Program-made: the position numbers and the translations under genes
NCBI GenBank assembly: GCA_002278855.1
Contig: NCGG01000003.1
Span: 158,847 to 222,846, forward strand
Direction: 5' to 3'
Length of the DNA: 64,000 nt
Source: Sphingomonadales bacterium 28-55-16
Lineage (GTDB): Bacteria; Pseudomonadota; Alphaproteobacteria; Sphingomonadales; Sphingomonadaceae
Shown: positions 9,015 through 18,061 of the stretch, one piece after another
How the letters are laid out: the number at the start of each line of letters is the position of its first letter
Position numbering within the stretch: the first letter of the stretch is position 1
The notes under the pieces: model-generated
Database searches by the model: none
Told to the model about the DNA's origin: nothing
Seen by the model: the letters and a program-made list of their open reading frames with translations, nothing else

Positions 9015-9640
9015 CCGAGCCAATTAGCCTGCCTGCTTGTTATAACGATCTGGACCTAAGTTTTGAAGAAGCTTGGCGTCTTGTCGAAGCTGGCACTTCC
9101 GATCGAAACAGCCCTGCACATATGCCAGCAGTGGGAACAGTCGATGAAACCGGCGCGCCGCAACTGCGTATCATGATCCTGCGTGAGGCATTTCGTGACA
9201 CGCGGACGCTGCGTTTCCATACCGATTTACGGTCAATCAAGGCTTCGCAAATTCACAATAACAGCGCAACGGGCGTTCTATTTTACGACATGTCGGCCAA
9301 GCTACAAATTCGGATGTCGGGCCAAACACGCTTGCTATCCATGGGAGACATTGCGGACACTGCATGGAACAGCTCCACCCCCTTTGCGCGGCGTTGTTAC
9401 ATGGCTGAAGCTGCCCCAGGCACAGCTGTTGCCGAACCGTCATCGGGCCTACCCGAATGGATCCAAGGCAAGCAACCCGACGAAGCACAGCTGGCCAACT
9501 ACCGCCCCAATTTCACAACAATGCTGGTGGAAATCCAGTCCATTGAATGGCTGTATTTGGCCAACGCGGGCCACCGCCGTGCGCATTGGCAATGGTGCGA
9601 TGTGCAAAAAACATGGCAGGGCTCTTGGCTAATCCCCTGA
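9011..9640 (+). CDS. Pyridoxamine 5'-phosphate oxidase-like flavin-fold protein
   Basis: The 209-residue protein has the split-barrel flavin-binding fold of the PNPOx-like family: HMPAVGTVDETGAPQLRIMILRE, TLRFHTDLRSIKASQI, VLFYDMSAKLQIRMSGQTRL and a C-terminal aromatic strand HWQWCDVQKTWQGSWLIP. It resembles the Alr4036-type subgroup rather than true PdxH, since the strict PdxH C-terminal substrate motif is not seen. The substrate is unknown. It overlaps the carbonic anhydrase gene by 4 bp, so it belongs to the same transcript although it has no obvious role in carbon uptake. It faces ettA across a short gap containing a hairpin. Confidence 0.8.
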   Translation: MTEPISLPACYNDLDLSFEEAWRLVEAGTSDRNSPAHMPAVGTVDETGAPQLRIMILREAFRDTRTLRFHTDLRSIKASQIHNNSATGVLFYDMSAKLQIRMSGQTRLLSMGDIADTAWNSSTPFARRCYMAEAAPGTAVAEPSSGLPEWIQGKQPDEAQLANYRPNFTTMLVEIQSIEWLYLANAGHRRAHWQWCDVQKTWQGSWLIP

Positions 9641-9687
9641 GGGGATAAATCTACTGAGCTCAGCAATGACCATGATCGCGTGATGAT

Positions 9688-9705
9688 GGGCCGCAATGGC
9701 CCTTT
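9688..9705. terminator. Short GC hairpin between convergent genes
   Basis: GGGCC and GGCCC (9688-9692 and 9698-9702) form a five-pair stem with a GCAAT loop, followed by TTT. It lies between the ends of the flavin-fold gene and ettA and probably ends one or both transcripts. The U-run is short. Confidence 0.45.
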
Positions 9706-9714
9706 ATGTCATCA

Positions 9715-11394
9715 TCAACGCGTCATCTTTTTGTAAGTAGCACGATGCGGACGCGTTGCTTCGTCACCAAGACGCGCAATCTTGTCCTCTTCATAAGATC
9801 CGAAATTGCCTTCGAACCATTCCACATGGCTATCACCTTCGAACGCCAGGATATGTGTTGCCAGACGGTCAAGGAAGAAGCGGTCATGGCTGATGACGAC
9901 AGCGCAACCAGCGAAGCTCTCCAGCGCTTCTTCAAGTGCGGACAAGGTTTCTACGTCAAGATCATTGGTCGGCTCATCGAGTAGAAGCACGTTGCCGCCT
10001 TCTTTCAACATCTTCGCCATGTGCACGCGGTTGCGTTCACCACCTGACAACAGGCCAACCTTTTTCTGCTGGTCCGTGCCCTTGAAGTTAAACGCACCAA
10101 CATATGCACGGGTCGGCGTTTCATGCTTACCCAGCTTCATAAAGTCCGCGCCGCCGGAAATTTCTTCCCAGACATTTTTGTTGGGGTCCAGATCATCACG
10201 GCTCTGGTCAACAAATCCAAGCCTTACGGTTTCGCCAATATCTACCTCGCCGGAATCGGGCACTTCTTGGCCTGTAATCAAGCGGAATAAAGTCGATTTA
10301 CCGGCACCATTCGGTCCAATTACGCCGACGATACCACCCTGTGGGATGGTGAACGACAGATTTTCGAACAGCAACTTGTCACCATAAGCCTTGGTGACAT
10401 TCTTGACCTCGATAACCTTGCTGCCAAGACGCTCCGGTATTTGAATGACAATTTGTGCCTTGCCCGGTGTGCGGTTTTCTTGAGCCTCGACCAATTGATC
10501 GAAGGATTTAATACGCGCTTTGGACTTGGTCTGCCGCGCTTTCGGGCTTTGCCGGATCCACTCCAGTTCGTCCTTGATCGCCTTCTGACGGCCTGCGTCT
10601 TCGCGTGATTCCTGCTCGAGCCGCTTGCCCTTCTTCTCCAGATAGGTCGAATAATTGCCTTCATAGACAAAATAACGGCCGCGATCGAGTTCAAGGATCC
10701 AACTGACCACATTGTCGAGGAAATAGCGGTCGTGGGTTACGAGGATGACGTTACCCTTATAATCGACCAAATGCTTTTCCAACCAAGCCACAGATTCTGC
10801 GTCAAGGTGGTTGGTCGGTTCATCTAGCAGCAGAATATCCGGCTTCTCCAGCAACAAACGGGTAAGCGCGATACGGCGCTTCTCACCGCCGGAAAGGCTC
10901 GTCACGGGGCTGTCACCCGGTGGGCAGCGCAAAGCGTCCATAGCAAGCTCAAGCTGACTATCCAGCGACCAGCCATCGACGGCATCAATCTTTTCCTGAA
11001 GCGTGCCCATTTCCTCCATAAGCGCGTCAAAATCTGCGTCTTCTGGCGGATCACCCATGATCATTGAAATCTCGTTGAAGCGATCCACAAGGTCTGCAAC
11101 CGGACGGACGCCGTCCATAACGTTTTCGCGCACGGTTTTGTTAGGGTCCAATTCTGGCTCCTGCGCCAGATAACCAACGCGGATGTGCTCGCCAGGCCAT
11201 GCTTCGCCGGTAAATTCAGTATCCATGCCGGCCATGATTTTCATCAATGTGGATTTACCCGTGCCATTCGGCCCAACGATGCCAATCTTTGCATCTGGGT
11301 AGAATTGCAGATTGATATTGTTAAGGACCGGCTTGCTCGCACCGGGGAAGGTTTTGGTCATTCCCTTCATTACGTAGCTATATTGGGCTGCCAT
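9715..11394 (-). CDS. ettA: Energy-dependent translational throttle protein EttA (ABC-F)
   Basis: The 559-residue soluble ABC-F ATPase has two ATP-binding cassettes and no membrane segment. The first cassette has Walker A GPNGTGKST and signature LSGGEKRR; the second has GPNGAGKST and LSGGERNR, both followed by LLLDEPTN. The arm insertion in domain I and the linker with KARIKSFDQL are typical of EttA, and the length is within a few residues of the E. coli protein (555). EttA binds the ribosomal E site and gates the first elongation step according to ATP/ADP. It stands alone, divergent from the M28 peptidase gene. Confidence 0.95.
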   Translation of the reverse strand: MAAQYSYVMKGMTKTFPGASKPVLNNINLQFYPDAKIGIVGPNGTGKSTLMKIMAGMDTEFTGEAWPGEHIRVGYLAQEPELDPNKTVRENVMDGVRPVADLVDRFNEISMIMGDPPEDADFDALMEEMGTLQEKIDAVDGWSLDSQLELAMDALRCPPGDSPVTSLSGGEKRRIALTRLLLEKPDILLLDEPTNHLDAESVAWLEKHLVDYKGNVILVTHDRYFLDNVVSWILELDRGRYFVYEGNYSTYLEKKGKRLEQESREDAGRQKAIKDELEWIRQSPKARQTKSKARIKSFDQLVEAQENRTPGKAQIVIQIPERLGSKVIEVKNVTKAYGDKLLFENLSFTIPQGGIVGVIGPNGAGKSTLFRLITGQEVPDSGEVDIGETVRLGFVDQSRDDLDPNKNVWEEISGGADFMKLGKHETPTRAYVGAFNFKGTDQQKKVGLLSGGERNRVHMAKMLKEGGNVLLLDEPTNDLDVETLSALEEALESFAGCAVVISHDRFFLDRLATHILAFEGDSHVEWFEGNFGSYEEDKIARLGDEATRPHRATYKKMTR

Positions 11395-11507
11395 GGGGAT
11401 TAGTTCCTATGTTGCATTACTTTGATTTGGCCGCATCCCTAGCTATCTGCACGATTCCTCGCAAGGCGGGATTGCAAAACTGTGCGATGGGATTAAGCCT
11501 GTGCCTC

Positions 11508-12905
11508 ATGAAGAAAAACATCGCTCTGCTCGCCGCAGCATCTTCGCTGCTCCTAATCCCTTCGCTTGCTTATGCTGCACCGGCCCCGTCGAACAGTGAG
11601 ATAATCGCTGCGCTGCGTGACAAAGCGCTTCAAGCGGATGATGTTGCTTATGATATCGTTGAAGGCCTTACGACCGAAATTGGTCCGCGACAGGCCGGTA
11701 CAGAAGCAGAAGCGCGTGCCCGTATATGGGCCGTTACAAAGTTAAAGGCGCTGGGCTTCGACAATGTACGGATCGAAGAATATAAAATGCCAACATGGGT
11801 CCGCGGCGCCGAGACAGCTGAGATCACCGCGCCATTCAAACAGAAAATGGCCGTTGCGGCGCTTGGGAACAGCGCAAGCACGGGGGACGCCGGTATTGAT
11901 GCCGAGATTGTATATTTTCCGACAATCGACCATTTGCGCGCGGCCCAAGACGGCAGCTTGAAAGGCAAGATCGCGTTTGTGAGCCACAATATGAAGGCGA
12001 CACAGGACGGAAGCAGCTATGGCGCATTTGGTCCTGCCCGCTTTGTTGGCCCGAACATTGCCGCCAAAAAAGGCGCTGCCGCCATTGTCATTCGCTCCAT
12101 CGGGACCGATCACCACCGCAACCCGCATACAGGCAATACGAATTTCGAACCCGGCGTAACGCCAATCCCTGCCGGCGCGCTATCTATCCCAGATGCAGAA
12201 AATCTTGAGCGCATGATCGCGCGGGGCAAGCCGGTGCGCATGAAATTGAAACTGACTCCCCAAAATTTTGGGATTCAGACATCCGGTAACGTGTTGGCTG
12301 AGGTGACAGGCTCTAACACCGATCTGCCCATTATCGTCATCGCCTGCCATTTGGATAGCTGGGACCTTGGCACGGGTGCGATAGATGACGCTGCAGGCTG
12401 CGGTATCATTGGCGCCGCTGCCACCCATCTTAAATCCATGGGCCAACCCAAGCGCACGGTTCGCGTGCTTTGGGCCGGTGCTGAAGAAGTCGGGATTTGG
12501 GGCGGTCGCGATTATGGTGAAAAGCATGCACGCGAGCCACATGCCTTTGCCATGGAATCTGATTTTGGAGCCGGCAAGATATGGGCCGTGGACTTCAATC
12601 TTCCCGAAAGCGCGAGCGCACTGCGCGCGCAAATTACCGCAGCACTCGCGCCATTGGGCGTTGCGCCGCGCAAGGAAGCTGCGGGTGGCGGCGCAGATGT
12701 TGGCGCAATAATTGCCGCGCAAAAGCTTGGCGTCATAGATATGCAGCAAGATGGAACCAAATATTTTGACTTGCACCACACGCCCGACGACACGTTAGAC
12801 AAGATCGATAAGGCCGAATTGCGCCAGAATGTCGCGGCATGGATTGCAACATTGGCCTATGTAGCCAATTTTGAGGGTGAATTGAAACCGAGTTCTCCGC
12901 AATGA
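11508..12905 (+). CDS. Secreted M28-family zinc aminopeptidase with PA domain
   Basis: I chose ATG 11508 because it begins a clear signal peptide (MKKNIALLAAASSLLLIPSL, then AYAAP as the cleavage region); the in-frame extension from 11409 has no export signal. The mature protein of about 440 residues has a PA-like insert (AAIVIRSIGTD) and then the M28 metal site. Ligands appear as His and Asp in CHLDSWD, bridging Asp in GAIDDAAGC, the Glu pair in WAGAEEVGIWGG, Asp in MESDFGAG and the final His in DLHHTPDDT. It should trim peptides in the periplasm or outside the cell. The gene ends in an ATGA overlap with a small lipoprotein gene. The nearby type II secretion operon could export it, but that is speculation. 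Confidence 0.9.
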   Translation: MKKNIALLAAASSLLLIPSLAYAAPAPSNSEIIAALRDKALQADDVAYDIVEGLTTEIGPRQAGTEAEARARIWAVTKLKALGFDNVRIEEYKMPTWVRGAETAEITAPFKQKMAVAALGNSASTGDAGIDAEIVYFPTIDHLRAAQDGSLKGKIAFVSHNMKATQDGSSYGAFGPARFVGPNIAAKKGAAAIVIRSIGTDHHRNPHTGNTNFEPGVTPIPAGALSIPDAENLERMIARGKPVRMKLKLTPQNFGIQTSGNVLAEVTGSNTDLPIIVIACHLDSWDLGTGAIDDAAGCGIIGAAATHLKSMGQPKRTVRVLWAGAEEVGIWGGRDYGEKHAREPHAFAMESDFGAGKIWAVDFNLPESASALRAQITAALAPLGVAPRKEAAGGGADVGAIIAAQKLGVIDMQQDGTKYFDLHHTPDDTLDKIDKAELRQNVAAWIATLAYVANFEGELKPSSPQ

Positions 12906-13144
12906 TGCGTGCACTCCCTTGGCTACTCGGTGCACTGATGCTCGCAGGGTGCACCGACACCCCAGCCATTACCGAGGCTGATCCGAAAGAAAACGATAGC
13001 CAAGCTACGTCTCAACGGGATGCGGTGGCCCAACAGAAGCTAACGATTGAGCAAGCAGCTGAAGAAGCTACAAAGTTGGTTGAGGCGGATGCAAAGGCTG
13101 AAATAGATGCAGCTAAGGCAAATGGTTTGGAACCGGCACAATAG
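12902..13144 (+). CDS. Small predicted lipoprotein, Ala/Glu-rich
   Basis: The 80-residue product has a signal peptide ending in a lipobox LMLAGC, with Cys at about residue 17. The remainder is charged and helical (TIEQAAEEATKLVEADAKAE), likely a short coiled coil. I recognise no family. It overlaps the end of the M28 peptidase gene by 4 bp (ATGA), so its translation is coupled to the peptidase. A role as a membrane-anchored partner is possible but unsupported by homology. Confidence 0.65.
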   Translation: MMRALPWLLGALMLAGCTDTPAITEADPKENDSQATSQRDAVAQQKLTIEQAAEEATKLVEADAKAEIDAAKANGLEPAQ

Positions 13145-13192
13145 TTGAAATATTCCGCGCTTTGCGTCTTCTTTGCGTGAAATCTCAAATTT

Positions 13193-14044
13193 TTGCGATT
13201 GATGTGCGCGGGCTTAGGAACGATCGGCCACCATTTGCGTTGGCTTATCATGGTCCAATGTCACACGCCGCAACGCTGGCTCGCTTGGGCTGAATTGCCC
13301 CGAACCCTGTATGCAATCGCTAATCTTCCATATTGTTGGACACAGCTGTCCACTGCACCCCGGGGGGACGCACGATCGATTTTTGTCATTCCCGGGATTG
13401 GAATGACCGACCGTTCAACCATTGTCCTACGGCATTATTTGCGATTTCTAGGCTATCAGGTGCACGCTTGGGATTTGGGCAGAAATCTCGGTGCAAAAAC
13501 CATTGGCGTGCACAATGAGCGGCTTATCGAGCGCATAAAGTCCGTTCATCACTTGGCGCAGCAACCCGTAACGTTGATCGGTTGGAGCATGGGCGGCATC
13601 ATGGCCCGCATGGTTGCCCGGCGTCACCCACAAATGATACGCCAAGTTATCTCGCTCGGTTCGCCCTTTGTCGGCGATCCATTCGCGAGCAACGCATTTG
13701 AAATTTATGAACGCCTTAGCGGGCATAGCTTGAGAGCACCTATTGCCCAAGCACAGATCGCGCAAAGCAAGCTCCCTTTGCCCGTTCCGGCAATTTCATT
13801 TTACTCAAAGAGCGATGGAATAGTCTCATGGCGCGCCTGTCTTGAACCGAACACACCCACGGCACGCAACATTCCTGTCCGCTCCGCCCATTGCAGTTTT
13901 GGCTTCAGTGCGGAGGTACTTCTGGCAATCGCTGACCGACTGGCTGTTGCATCTGCCGGGATAGAACCAACGGCTTCACGCGATAAACAAAGGCGGCCGA
14001 TGCGTATCTCTTATGATGTCGATAGGCGCCCCGAAGGGATATAA
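13193..14044 (+). CDS. Alpha/beta-hydrolase, PGAP1/lipase-like
   Basis: The 283-residue protein has the alpha/beta-hydrolase triad in order: nucleophile Ser in GWSMGGIMAR, acid Asp in FYSKSDGIVSW and His in SAHCSFG. The oxyanion region is near FVIPGIGMTDRS. No signal peptide is evident, so a cytosolic esterase or lipase is likely. The start is uncertain: ATG 13193 is the longest, ATG 13250 (MVQCHTPQ) is plausible because conserved sequence begins only after about residue 40. The substrate is unknown. It converges on gspO with a gap of 7 bp. Confidence 0.75.
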   Translation: MRLMCAGLGTIGHHLRWLIMVQCHTPQRWLAWAELPRTLYAIANLPYCWTQLSTAPRGDARSIFVIPGIGMTDRSTIVLRHYLRFLGYQVHAWDLGRNLGAKTIGVHNERLIERIKSVHHLAQQPVTLIGWSMGGIMARMVARRHPQMIRQVISLGSPFVGDPFASNAFEIYERLSGHSLRAPIAQAQIAQSKLPLPVPAISFYSKSDGIVSWRACLEPNTPTARNIPVRSAHCSFGFSAEVLLAIADRLAVASAGIEPTASRDKQRRPMRISYDVDRRPEGI

Positions 14045-14051
14045 GCAACGG

Positions 14052-14816
14052 TTAGCCGAAGACCGCCAAGGCATAAGCTGCAACACACAAATACGACCCA
14101 AAGGGCAGATGCAAAACCCGCCTTTTGTCGCCGACATACGCCGCCGCTACATGGGCAAACCCAACGAGACACGCCAACAGGAGCGTAAAGGGCAAAAACT
14201 GCCACCCTAACCAGATACCAATCGCGCCGAATAATCTGGGATCACCGCCGCCCATGCCTTCGACGTTCCGGAACTTTCTGAACCCCTGACGAATAGCCTC
14301 CAAGCATAGGTACCCGAAAATCCCACCAAAAGCGCGATCCGTCCAAACCATGTCAGGTAAGAGAAAATAGCCCCCTAGGCTGCCGGCTCCCGCAAGGGTC
14401 CATATAAGCCGATTAGGCAGCCACAACCGCTGATAATCGAGGATCATGAGTGGCAGCAAAAGCCAACCGAATATGGCCGCCGCCAAGGCCGCCTCGCTCG
14501 GCAGCATCAATATTGCAACCAGTCCCATCGCTGCGGAGGTGAGCTCAGTGTATAAAGCGCCTGCGCCGATGCCTTGGCCGCAATATCGGCATTTGCCCCT
14601 CAGCCACATATAGGAAAGAACGGGAACAAGATCCCCAACCGCAAGCACCGTTTGACATGCGTCGCACCGCGATCGCCCATGCGAAACCTGCTCTCCACGT
14701 AACCAACGGCTGCATAAGGCAGCGGCAAAACTGCCCCAAATTGCGCCTAAGATGACGAACGAGCTCAGCTGGTACCAGAAAGGTAGAGCGAAATGTACCT
14801 CGCCGAACGACCCCAA
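14052..14816 (-). CDS. gspO: Prepilin peptidase GspO (A24 family)
   Basis: The 254-residue inner-membrane aspartyl protease cleaves and N-methylates the pseudopilins encoded upstream. The cytoplasmic zinc-type cysteines CDAC and CRYC are present, as are two catalytic aspartates: one in LMILDYQRLWLPN and one in GMGGGDPRLFG (the GxGD motif). Several membrane segments follow. It is the last gene of the operon, 8 bp after gspN. The N-terminal hydrophobic segment is at about residues 12-35. Confidence 0.92.
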   Translation of the reverse strand: MGSFGEVHFALPFWYQLSSFVILGAIWGSFAAALCSRWLRGEQVSHGRSRCDACQTVLAVGDLVPVLSYMWLRGKCRYCGQGIGAGALYTELTSAAMGLVAILMLPSEAALAAAIFGWLLLPLMILDYQRLWLPNRLIWTLAGAGSLGGYFLLPDMVWTDRAFGGIFGYLCLEAIRQGFRKFRNVEGMGGGDPRLFGAIGIWLGWQFLPFTLLLACLVGFAHVAAAYVGDKRRVLHLPFGSYLCVAAYALAVFG

Positions 14817-14824
14817 AAACGTGC

Positions 14825-15520
14825 TCAGAACCTGCCCTTTTGTTCAAGCCGGTAGCCACCAGCCACTGGACGGAAACCCGCAAGGTTCAGGGTTGCTGCT
14901 TGATCGCCTCTGTTTGCATCAAGCGTTACCGCAATAGTGTATGAACCATCCGCCGACAGACGAATATCGGCACGCTCCATCGCCGACTGACTGACCAGAG
15001 GCAACAACAGACGCGGACCGTCGCAACGCGGTTTGCCCAGCATCCCGTTTTGCAGGTTAAGCCCAGATATGTTGTCGGAGAGAGACAGGCGCACTTGCCC
15101 AGCTGCGGCGATGCACCGCCCTGCTACAAAACGCGCGGAAAAGCTTTCAAATTGAATATTCTCTGCCGGAAATGGCGCCAGAAGCGATCCCACGGGCAAG
15201 GTCGCGGAAAAATCGTTCACCGATAAGCCACCAATCCCGCGTGACACCGACCCCTTTATACCAGGCGCCAATGGCGCATCGCCGCGCGATATCAACAATT
15301 CTGCACGGCCAAGAAATAGTGGCCAAAGCAAGATACGCGCATTGACATCACCAATGGCCAAAGTGCCCAAGCGAAGATCGCGAACCGACCCATCCCATAT
15401 GATACCCTCGATCTTGCGCGCGGTTACGCCTTCGCCAACGACAAGCACACGCAAGGGCATAAATATTACAAGGCAAAGCGCCAACAATGCGGTCAAGGCA
15501 AGGATGAACCGACGCCTCAT
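14825..15520 (-). CDS. gspN: Type II secretion protein GspN
   Basis: The 231-residue inner-membrane protein has one N-terminal anchor (FILALTALLALCLVIFMPL) and a periplasmic domain of beta strands, the normal GspN plan. GspN is optional in type II systems and its role is unclear. Its ATG overlaps the end of gspM by 4 bp. The assignment relies on position between gspM and gspO, size and topology; the sequence itself is poorly conserved. It also carries family-like features such as DGSVRDLRLGTLAIGDVNAR. Confidence 0.8.
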   Translation of the reverse strand: MRRRFILALTALLALCLVIFMPLRVLVVGEGVTARKIEGIIWDGSVRDLRLGTLAIGDVNARILLWPLFLGRAELLISRGDAPLAPGIKGSVSRGIGGLSVNDFSATLPVGSLLAPFPAENIQFESFSARFVAGRCIAAAGQVRLSLSDNISGLNLQNGMLGKPRCDGPRLLLPLVSQSAMERADIRLSADGSYTIAVTLDANRGDQAATLNLAGFRPVAGGYRLEQKGRF

Positions 15521-15996
15521 TGCGCGCCCATCTGCATTTGGGCATCAACAGTCACGGTTCCATTAGCGCCGGAACGCAAGGTGGCTGCACGCACAACGAC
15601 ATTTTGTGCTTCAAGCTCGGTCACCCAGGCTAGGAAGGCCGGCGCCCGCGCCTGCTCAATTCGAATACTGATTTGCCCCGGCGCGGCGTTCCCAGACTTT
15701 ATGGCATCAAAACCTTTTTCAGCGGCGCTCTGGGTAACCAACAAGCCGATGTCCGTGGCGGTCTCGTGACCTGTTCGCGTCGCTGCCCCCTGTGTCGAAG
15801 CCACTAAGGCAACAATCCGCCCCCGACGCTGCACCGCCTCATCAAGGTTTAAGGTGGCTTTTTCTAAAGCGGAGAATGTCGGCAGAATGATTGCGAAAAC
15901 AACAAGCGTTAGCGCGGACAAAACACCGGCGGTTGCCACCAACCATTTCTCGCGCTGATTCAGCGCTGCAAACCATAAACGAACCGACGCTATCAT
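15517..15996 (-). CDS. gspM: Type II secretion protein GspM
   Basis: The 159-residue protein has a short cytoplasmic start, one membrane helix (VATAGVLSALTLVVFAIILP) and a periplasmic coiled-coil/ferredoxin-like part. WFAALNQREKWLVATAGVL matches the family, where LxxREr precedes the helix. GspM forms the inner-membrane platform with GspL and GspC. It overlaps gspL and gspN by 4 bp at either end. Confidence 0.88.
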   Translation of the reverse strand: MIASVRLWFAALNQREKWLVATAGVLSALTLVVFAIILPTFSALEKATLNLDEAVQRRGRIVALVASTQGAATRTGHETATDIGLLVTQSAAEKGFDAIKSGNAAPGQISIRIEQARAPAFLAWVTELEAQNVVVRAATLRSGANGTVTVDAQMQMGAQ

Positions 15997-17078
15997 GGCA
16001 TCCTCATGGTTATATCTACCAATGTTGAACCGCTGGCATCTTGGCGCGGTGTGGCGGTAATCCGGAAACCGTCCTGCTGAATGCCCAAAAGTGTTTTGTT
16101 GATGTTATCCGCCGTGGGCCCGGCCAGCACAACGGACAAGATACCGTCAGGCGTGAAGCGAAGCTCGCGGACCGATACGTTTGGCGATGCCTTAACATTA
16201 CGCCACAAGGCAGCTGAAAGCGGCGCAAAGCTTCCTTGAACAATACCCTTGCGGTTCAACGCACTGACAAGCGCGCTTTCGACTTGGATTATGTCCTGAA
16301 TAGAAGGATCAATTTTCTGGGCAGCAACCAATGCGGTATCGTTTTCCGCACTGGTAGCGCTCCAATATCTTCCAAGCGTCACGAAAGTGGTCATCACCGT
16401 CAGGGCAAATATCGTCAGCAGTATCCGCAAAATCCACATGCGCTGATGGCTGGTCGTCCAAACGCGCCGTTCCCTTTTTGCAAACATGCCTTCGCGCATG
16501 TTCAGCACTGGCACGGCGCCTGCTGATAACAGCATAGCCTGCAAAGCGCTTTGTTCAATATCGACCGCTTGGCCGGCACCGACGAATATATCGCGGAGCA
16601 TCTTCTCATCTGGAATGGCTATTCCCGGACCGCGCAATACGGCAACACCGTCCAGTTCGGCTCTGGCATAGCCGTCCGAACCTGTGTCCAACACGAGCGA
16701 CAGCGGAATGACGATGTCCGGATTAACACCCTGTGCGATTAGCCGATCCAGGCCATATTGCATGACCTCAGGTGTGATAGCGGCGGTCACCAAGGACCCG
16801 TCAAAATCAACCCCAGCGGTGCAATGCACCGGTCCAATTGACTCTTCGCACGCACGCAGCTGGGCAACACGCATAGCTTGCCGCGCTTCAAGCTCAGGGA
16901 AGGTGAACCAACTATTTCGCACATCTTGAGGCGCGACAACCGCCATTATGGCTGTGTCATCTGCTGTTACCTCGAACGCGGATAAAGGTCCCGCTGCTTC
17001 CCACACGCCTTCAGATACCCGAAAAATGGTCGGGTCATCTTCTAATGTCGTAGGAAAACGCGTGAGGACTAAGGTCAT
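15993..17078 (-). CDS. gspL: Type II secretion protein GspL
   Basis: The start at 17078 (MTLVLTRFP) gives a 361-residue protein and an ATGA overlap with gspK. The N-terminal cytoplasmic actin-like domain (about 1-230) binds the GspE ATPase. One membrane helix (WILRILLTIFALTVMTTFVT) leads to a periplasmic domain ending in the ferredoxin-like fold that pairs with GspM. The order between gspK and gspM supports the assignment. An upstream in-frame ATG at 17102 would lengthen the overlap and is less likely. Confidence 0.88.
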   Translation of the reverse strand: MTLVLTRFPTTLEDDPTIFRVSEGVWEAAGPLSAFEVTADDTAIMAVVAPQDVRNSWFTFPELEARQAMRVAQLRACEESIGPVHCTAGVDFDGSLVTAAITPEVMQYGLDRLIAQGVNPDIVIPLSLVLDTGSDGYARAELDGVAVLRGPGIAIPDEKMLRDIFVGAGQAVDIEQSALQAMLLSAGAVPVLNMREGMFAKRERRVWTTSHQRMWILRILLTIFALTVMTTFVTLGRYWSATSAENDTALVAAQKIDPSIQDIIQVESALVSALNRKGIVQGSFAPLSAALWRNVKASPNVSVRELRFTPDGILSVVLAGPTADNINKTLLGIQQDGFRITATPRQDASGSTLVDITMRMP

Positions 17079-18061
17079 TCTTCTTCCCCCCAACTGCGCC
17101 ACACAACGCGTGCAGGCGCCGGAGACGCAACAATCATCGATTGTCCAGCCAGAGTCAGTTCCCCAAACGAAACCTGCGTGTTCAAAAGGAAGTAATTGCT
17201 CGTCAGTTTAACTTGCCCTTGCACCTGAGAAGTCGGCTCAAGCGCCGCAAGTTCAGGTGCGGCCCAGAATCGAATGAGGCTTCCATAGCCACTTGATGGC
17301 CGCTTGGCGAGATAGCTCCGCGCAGACGAAATCTTCATCTGCCCCGGCGGAAATAGCATCGCCAACAAAGGTGCCTGCTCAGGCAGCAAGGTGTTTACGT
17401 TCAATGGCGACAATGCTGCCTTCGGCAACGCACAAATCCAGTCCTGAAGCTTGGCATAGACAGCTGGTGTAACGCCCTTCACAGCCCGCAATTCGCTTGG
17501 ATGCGCAAAGAGCCTATTCGCCGCCAAATATGGCGTTGCCGCAGATTGGTAAGCGTCATCTTCTGCGCCATTGGTAACCGGGGTAATATCGCTATCCGCC
17601 CAATCGGTGGCTGCCGCGGCTATAGTGCGCGCAGTATTTTCATCCGTACCCAAAGCGACCATCAAAGATGTCATCTGCGTCGTTCCTGTGGCATTTGACA
17701 GATAGCGCCCATCTGTGTCGGTCACCAGGCTGTTCAAGTTAAAACAATTGCCGGCATCGCGCAGTGAGGCGGTCGCTGAACCAAGCGGAATAGGCAGACT
17801 TTGACGCTTTCCGAGCCAGTTTCCTTCTAATGTGGTCTGTGCTGCATCGCGCGCTATCAAATCCTCAATCCGTGCGGCAGCAATCGCTTCGGCGGCGTAA
17901 GTAAACATGCGGGCTTGGGCCAAAGCGTTACCATTTGCGGTCAATTTGCTTGAAAGCGTCAGGCGATCAAGCGTCGTTGCGGCAATGACCGCAAGCACAG
18001 CAACCATAAGAAGAACCGACAGCAAGGCCGCGCCGCGCTCCGCTGGCTTGGGGTGCATCAT
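17075..18061 (-). CDS. gspK: Minor pseudopilin GspK
   Basis: The 328-residue protein is the large minor pseudopilin that caps the pseudopilus. The prepilin leader ERG precedes the hydrophobic AALLSVLLMVAVLAVIAATT. As usual for GspK the +5 Glu of other pseudopilins is absent. A large globular domain follows, including the conserved NLNSLVTD and the helix-hairpin-helix-like region ELRAVKGVTPAVYAKLQDW. It overlaps gspJ and gspL by 4 bp each. Confidence 0.92.
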   Translation of the reverse strand: MMHPKPAERGAALLSVLLMVAVLAVIAATTLDRLTLSSKLTANGNALAQARMFTYAAEAIAAARIEDLIARDAAQTTLEGNWLGKRQSLPIPLGSATASLRDAGNCFNLNSLVTDTDGRYLSNATGTTQMTSLMVALGTDENTARTIAAAATDWADSDITPVTNGAEDDAYQSAATPYLAANRLFAHPSELRAVKGVTPAVYAKLQDWICALPKAALSPLNVNTLLPEQAPLLAMLFPPGQMKISSARSYLAKRPSSGYGSLIRFWAAPELAALEPTSQVQGQVKLTSNYFLLNTQVSFGELTLAGQSMIVASPAPARVVWRSWGEEE

